Shown: positions 60,448-64,000 of the stretch, piece by piece
Numbering within the stretch: position 1 is the first letter of the stretch
How the letters are laid out: each line of letters starts with the position of its first letter
DNA from: Sodiomyces alkalinus F11
Taxonomy: Eukaryota; Ascomycota; Sordariomycetes; Glomerellales; Plectosphaerellaceae
Reading direction: 5' to 3'
Length of the DNA: 64,000 nucleotides
Assembly (NCBI RefSeq): GCF_003711515.1
Contig: NW_021167081.1
Coordinates: forward strand, 682,001 to 746,000
Notes under the pieces: generated by a model
What the model was told of the DNA's origin: nothing
Seen by the model: the letters and a program-made list of their open reading frames with translations, nothing else
Database searches by the model: none
Made by a program: the position numbers and the translations under genes

Positions 60448-61294
60448 ATGTCCTCCCAACCGGCCCCTGTTACTGGTAGCACTTCATCCTCCGACCTGCC
60501 AGTGACTTCTCCCCTCGCCGCCCACCCCGCCCAACCTATCTCCTCCACCTCCACCACCACCACCGCCACCGAGGGTCAAGATGCCGAGGGACGCCAGTCC
60601 ACCGCCGCCGCCCCCCGTTCCTCCGAACTCGCCGGTTGGAAGATGAAGCTCAAGGCCGCCCTTCGCCACTTCCCCGACTTCCCCATCAAGGGGATTGACT
60701 TCGTCGACATCATGCCCCTCTTCCTCGACCCGTCCGTGCACGAGACCCTCGTCGCCGCCCTCGACCTGCAGATCAGGGAGCTCTATTCCGAGAACGCCCC
60801 CGACGTCATCGTCGGCCTGGACGCGCGCGGCTTCCTCTTCGGGCCCGGCCTGGCCCTGCGCCGCGGCGTCAGCTTCGCCCCCGTGCGCAAGAAGGGGAAG
60901 CTGCCCGGCCCCTGCGTCACGGCCGAGTATCAGAAGGAGTACGGCGTCGACCTGTTCCAGATGCAGAATGATGCGATCAAGCCGGGGCAGAAGGTGTTGA
61001 TTGTTGACGATATCATTGCTACGGGTAGGTTGGGCTGGAGCGCCCTTTCCATTGTCTTGGGGGGGGGGGGGGGTTGTTGTCTTTTTTCCCCCTTTTTTTG
61101 GCCCTCTTCTTGTTTTAACATTACTAATGAATATCTTTCTTCGTCTAGGTGGCTCCGCCAAGGCCGCTGCCGACCTTGTCAAGCAGTTGGGAGGCGAAAT
61201 CATGGGCTTTCTCTTCATTCTCGAGATCCCCGGCCTCAATGGCCGCGAAAAGCTCGAGAGCATCCAGACCACCATTCTTCTCGAAGACGCATGA
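60448..61294 (+). CDS. APT1: Adenine phosphoribosyltransferase
   Basis: Two exons, 60448..61024 and 61149..61294, 240 aa. The conserved enzyme begins near residue 62 (KMKLKAALRHFPDFPIKGID) and includes DVIVGLDARGFLFG, RKKGKLPG and the PRPP-binding loop VLIVDDIIATGGSAKAA. The 124-bp GT-AG intron cuts that loop inside its first Gly codon. The C-terminus LEIPGLNGREKLES is typical. The first ~58 residues are a Ser/Thr/Pro-rich extension with almost no basic residues, so it is not an obvious mitochondrial signal. A shorter start at the Met near residue 66 would cut into the conserved helix. Family role: cytosolic purine salvage, adenine + PRPP to AMP + PPi. Confidence 0.93.
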
Positions 61295-62275
61295 AAAAGG
61301 GGGAAATAAGGAAAAATGCACCAACATTCCCATCTTTTTCTCTCCCCCCCTCCCCTTTTTTTGGTTGGTTGAAGGTTTCCCTCCTCCCTTATTCTTCATC
61401 TCATCGATGCAAAAGAGGGGCGTATCCGAGTACATACAAACACGGGGAACTTTGCATCCGGCGGCACCGAGTTGCTGGTCATAAAGCAACGCGTCTTGCA
61501 TAATCGGGGCGCGAAAAGGGGCAAAGCAACAATACACAGAAAACAGAAAAATCAACCGTTATCCCCCCCCCCTCTTTTTCTTTCTCTCTCGCTTCGCCGA
61601 CGGCTGAAATGGAGAGGATGGGAAGGATGTCGCATCTAGGGATTCATCATGTGGTGGCGTTTTGGGAATCGGAGCTCAAAAGTTATGGATGATCATTTAA
61701 AGCAGTCATGGATGGGGTTTGGACGATCATATGCACAATCATATCATAGACTTTTTTTTCCCCTCCCCTTTTTATGCTCTCTTTCTCCCCGGGGCCGGAG
61801 AGGGCAGCTACGGGATGGGATGTCAGCCCGGGGATGGTGACGAGGTCGGGCATGGCATGATTCGGCATTCGGGTGTTATTTTCCTTTACTTGGCCATCCC
61901 AACTTTTGCTTTTTCGTTTGTTCCTCTCATCTAGCATTAGACGATGCATTGATAGTAATGATATGCTGCAAGATGAAAATCAAATCCATACAAGTGGCAT
62001 ATTCATGCGCAGTTTGTCACATGCATCGAATCTATGGTGCCATCGCAGACAGTGACCCCGGGTATTTCCCGCTCATATGGCGTGCTTCAAGTCATACGTT
62101 CCAATTCATGACCCTCATATCTTCATCATCAAGCGTTGCTATGCCAATAATGAGACGGGGGATAAAAACAGAAGATTGCCATGTACAAAAAACAAAAAAA
62201 AAAACATCTCCAGCTTTAGCCTTCATGTCCCTCCGGGAAAAGATGCACCGACGCCCGTTTTGCAGCCCATCCAGC
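61295..62275. other. Convergent intergenic region (APT1 / HTM1-like 3' ends)
   Basis: About 1 kb containing both 3' UTRs, with C- and T-rich runs. No gene is seen. Confidence 0.55.
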
Positions 62276-64000
62276 TCAGAGCACGACGAGGTTGTCCACC
62301 CGCCGCCCCTGCGTCTCAACAAGGTACTTCCGCCGCACACCGACCCCCCTGGCGCGACGAAACTGCTCATAGGCCGCCCCCCCCTCGCCCGTGCGGATGA
62401 GAACCATGGGCACAGGCCGATGCCTCGGCAACCCGCCCGGCGTGCGCTGCGGCTCGTCGAGCCGGGGGCGCGTCAAGTCGTCGGCGGCATGCCAGGGCGG
62501 TTGGGCGGCCTGGGCGGCGCCGCCGTAGACGAGGGCGTCGCGGAGGTGGGGCGGGAGCGAGGCGAAGCCCTCCGGGCCGGAGATGCCGTCGACGTCGCCG
62601 TTGGAGTCGTCCACGATGACGACGAGCTGGAGGGAGCGCGAAGACGGGGTGTAGGAGGGGATGTTGGCCAGTTTGGCGCTGAAGGTGCAGCCGCCGCGGC
62701 GCATGACGATGATGTGGTGGTCCCGCGGCGCCGCGTCGGGGAGGCGGCCGGAGCAGGCTTCGTCGGCGAGGTAGACGGTCGACCAGGGGAGGGCGAAGTG
62801 GTTGGGTGGTGGTGGTTTTTCCCCGTCGGTGGAGCGGTTCGTGTCCTCGTGGAGGATCGGGGGGAGAGGCGCGTCGGGGACGTCGGGGAGGGGGACGGCG
62901 CCCTGGCCGACCGGCAGGGCCGCTTTGTAGGTTTCGACGTGAAGCCGGGGGGCAGTGCCGTCTGGCCCGGGCTGCCGCGGTGTGGCCGTGCCAGACGGGT
63001 CGAAGACGGATGTGACGCGACGGACAAAGGATTTGAGCATAGATTGGTAGCCCGGGTCAAGATTGCGATCCTCTGGTGCAGTAGGATGGTTTTCGCGGTT
63101 CATCCAAGCGGCCTCTTCTTCTGGTGTCAGTGGGATCTCCCGTCCAGCGCCGTCGACAAGATGTTCAAAACTCTCGACCGGGATTTCGGCGGTGGCATCC
63201 TCGTCAGCTTCAGCCGCGTCACCGAAGACGACGATGAGATCGGCGTAAGGGGGATAGCGGACACGATGAAATAACGGGTCCGCAACGCCGGAGAGGAGGT
63301 CGGCGTCTATATGGACGAGTTCGTACTTGCCGAGTACAAGAAGATTCACGCCGGTAATGCGCCAGACGTGGTCGTAGCTAGGGTCCGAAGACTCCTCCTG
63401 GACGAAGGTAATCCTGAGACCGTTCAGCGAGACGATTCTGATGCCGAGTTCAGTCTTGAAGGCAGCAGCATTGGCGAGTAACTGGTTGAAGGCGCTGCCC
63501 GCATTTTGGCCTTTGGGCACTACGGGCGGGAACTCGATGATGAAGCTCGGCTTGAAAGAGGGTGCAGAGCAGATGCCGTTCGCGGGCAGCATGGACCCCG
63601 GGAGGGTCCAGGGGAAGACGGAATGGTTCGTCGTGTACCGCAAGATTGTGTTATTGGAACCTGGCGCTGCGGGAACGGCTTCGACACCGCCCTGGGGGTT
63701 GGGCGCCTTGTGGAGGTTCACGAAGTGAGCGGCGTGGAAGACGTCCGGCCGCGAGGCGAGCACCGATCGGGTCAGGGGCACCTCCTTGGCAGGAACGGGG
63801 CAAGTGTTGGTATAGCTCTCGTCCCAGTAGACGTTGACATCTTTGACCCACCGACCCCGTCGGCTATCGCGAGGCCCCGAAACACGTCTGCGTTGGTCCG
63901 GCATGGGACGGTTCTGGCGCCGCCGCCGCCGTCCCCGGGGGATAATGAGCGGATGGGCCTCGGTGCTGAAGACGTAGGCGGCATCGAGCTTGTTAAAAGG
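62276..64000 (-). CDS. HTM1: ER alpha-1,2-mannosidase-like protein (EDEM/Htm1), C-terminal part
   Basis: Partial: 574 codons to the window edge, open at its 5' end. The frame is continuous past the Met at 63904 back to base 64000. The visible start, KLDAAYVFSTEAHPL (around 63946-63990), is the end of a GH47 catalytic domain; the Thr of STEAHP is the Ca2+ ligand in this family. An Arg-rich patch (GRRRRRQ) follows, then a long middle region. A protease-associated-like domain (about fragment residues 405-515, including MRRGGCTFSAKLANI) precedes the C-terminus RVDNLVVL. GH47 plus a PA-like tail is the Htm1/EDEM layout. Family role: trims Man8 on misfolded glycoproteins in the ER to mark them for ERAD. 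The signal peptide and catalytic acids lie outside the window. Confidence 0.85.
   Translation of the reverse strand, partial: PFNKLDAAYVFSTEAHPLIIPRGRRRRRQNRPMPDQRRRVSGPRDSRRGRWVKDVNVYWDESYTNTCPVPAKEVPLTRSVLASRPDVFHAAHFVNLHKAPNPQGGVEAVPAAPGSNNTILRYTTNHSVFPWTLPGSMLPANGICSAPSFKPSFIIEFPPVVPKGQNAGSAFNQLLANAAAFKTELGIRIVSLNGLRITFVQEESSDPSYDHVWRITGVNLLVLGKYELVHIDADLLSGVADPLFHRVRYPPYADLIVVFGDAAEADEDATAEIPVESFEHLVDGAGREIPLTPEEEAAWMNRENHPTAPEDRNLDPGYQSMLKSFVRRVTSVFDPSGTATPRQPGPDGTAPRLHVETYKAALPVGQGAVPLPDVPDAPLPPILHEDTNRSTDGEKPPPPNHFALPWSTVYLADEACSGRLPDAAPRDHHIIVMRRGGCTFSAKLANIPSYTPSSRSLQLVVIVDDSNGDVDGISGPEGFASLPPHLRDALVYGGAAQAAQPPWHAADDLTRPRLDEPQRTPGGLPRHRPVPMVLIRTGEGGAAYEQFRRARGVGVRRKYLVETQGRRVDNLVVL

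Noticed and set aside
61949..63274. 441-codon plus-strand frame over the HTM1-like gene
   Set aside because: Antisense shadow; the minus strand carries the GH47 and PA-like motifs.

Overview
The window is nuclear DNA of a filamentous ascomycete, most likely a Sordariomycete; I cannot name the genus. The evidence is short spliceosomal introns (63-327 bp), GC-rich coding exons, a LaeA-family methyltransferase, an L-arabinitol 4-dehydrogenase, the SFP1-type split-finger factor, and a transposon block with a strong repeat-induced point mutation (RIP) signature. No rRNA, tRNA, CRISPR array or bacterial-type feature was found.

Layout. 1-~7250: RIP-degraded retroelements, a Ty3/gypsy element inserted into a Ty1/copia element, both on the minus strand. 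7541-10653: a hyperacidic kelch-repeat protein (+) convergent with RCF2 (-). 10654-18600: about 8 kb without a supportable gene. 18601-21254: SFP1-like C2H2 factor (+, 4 exons). 23939-26407: kelch-BTB protein (-, 3 exons), divergent from CDC20 (27751-29616, +). 30914-32146: TFIIA large subunit (+). 32147-41524: a 9.4-kb gene-poor stretch ending in an intron-dense LaeA-like methyltransferase (41525-42945, +, 7 exons, one GC-AG intron). 46770-47679: ATP synthase subunit g (-). 48345-49655: L-arabinitol 4-dehydrogenase (-). 52773-54929: a polytopic membrane protein (+), preceded by about 190 bp of (GAA)n containing an assembly gap. 60448-61294: adenine phosphoribosyltransferase (+). 62276-64000: C-terminal part of an EDEM/Htm1-type GH47 protein (-) that runs off the right edge.

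The genes are mainly conserved housekeeping or regulatory loci: cell cycle (CDC20), transcription (TFIIA, SFP1-like), respiration (RCF2, ATP20), sugar catabolism (LAD), purine salvage (APT1), ER quality control (Htm1) and a possible secondary-metabolism or development regulator (LaeA-like). They do not form an obvious cluster or pathway. The intergenic DNA is large and carries dispersed short motifs (ACGGAGTA, GTAATTACGAAGTA, GGTA-rich tracts) that are far commoner than chance. I did not find convincing evidence of a new multi-gene system. The best leads are the dispersed intergenic motifs, the GAA tract next to a start codon, the complementary C/G homopolymers in APT1, the GC-AG intron, and the nested RIP-mutated elements.
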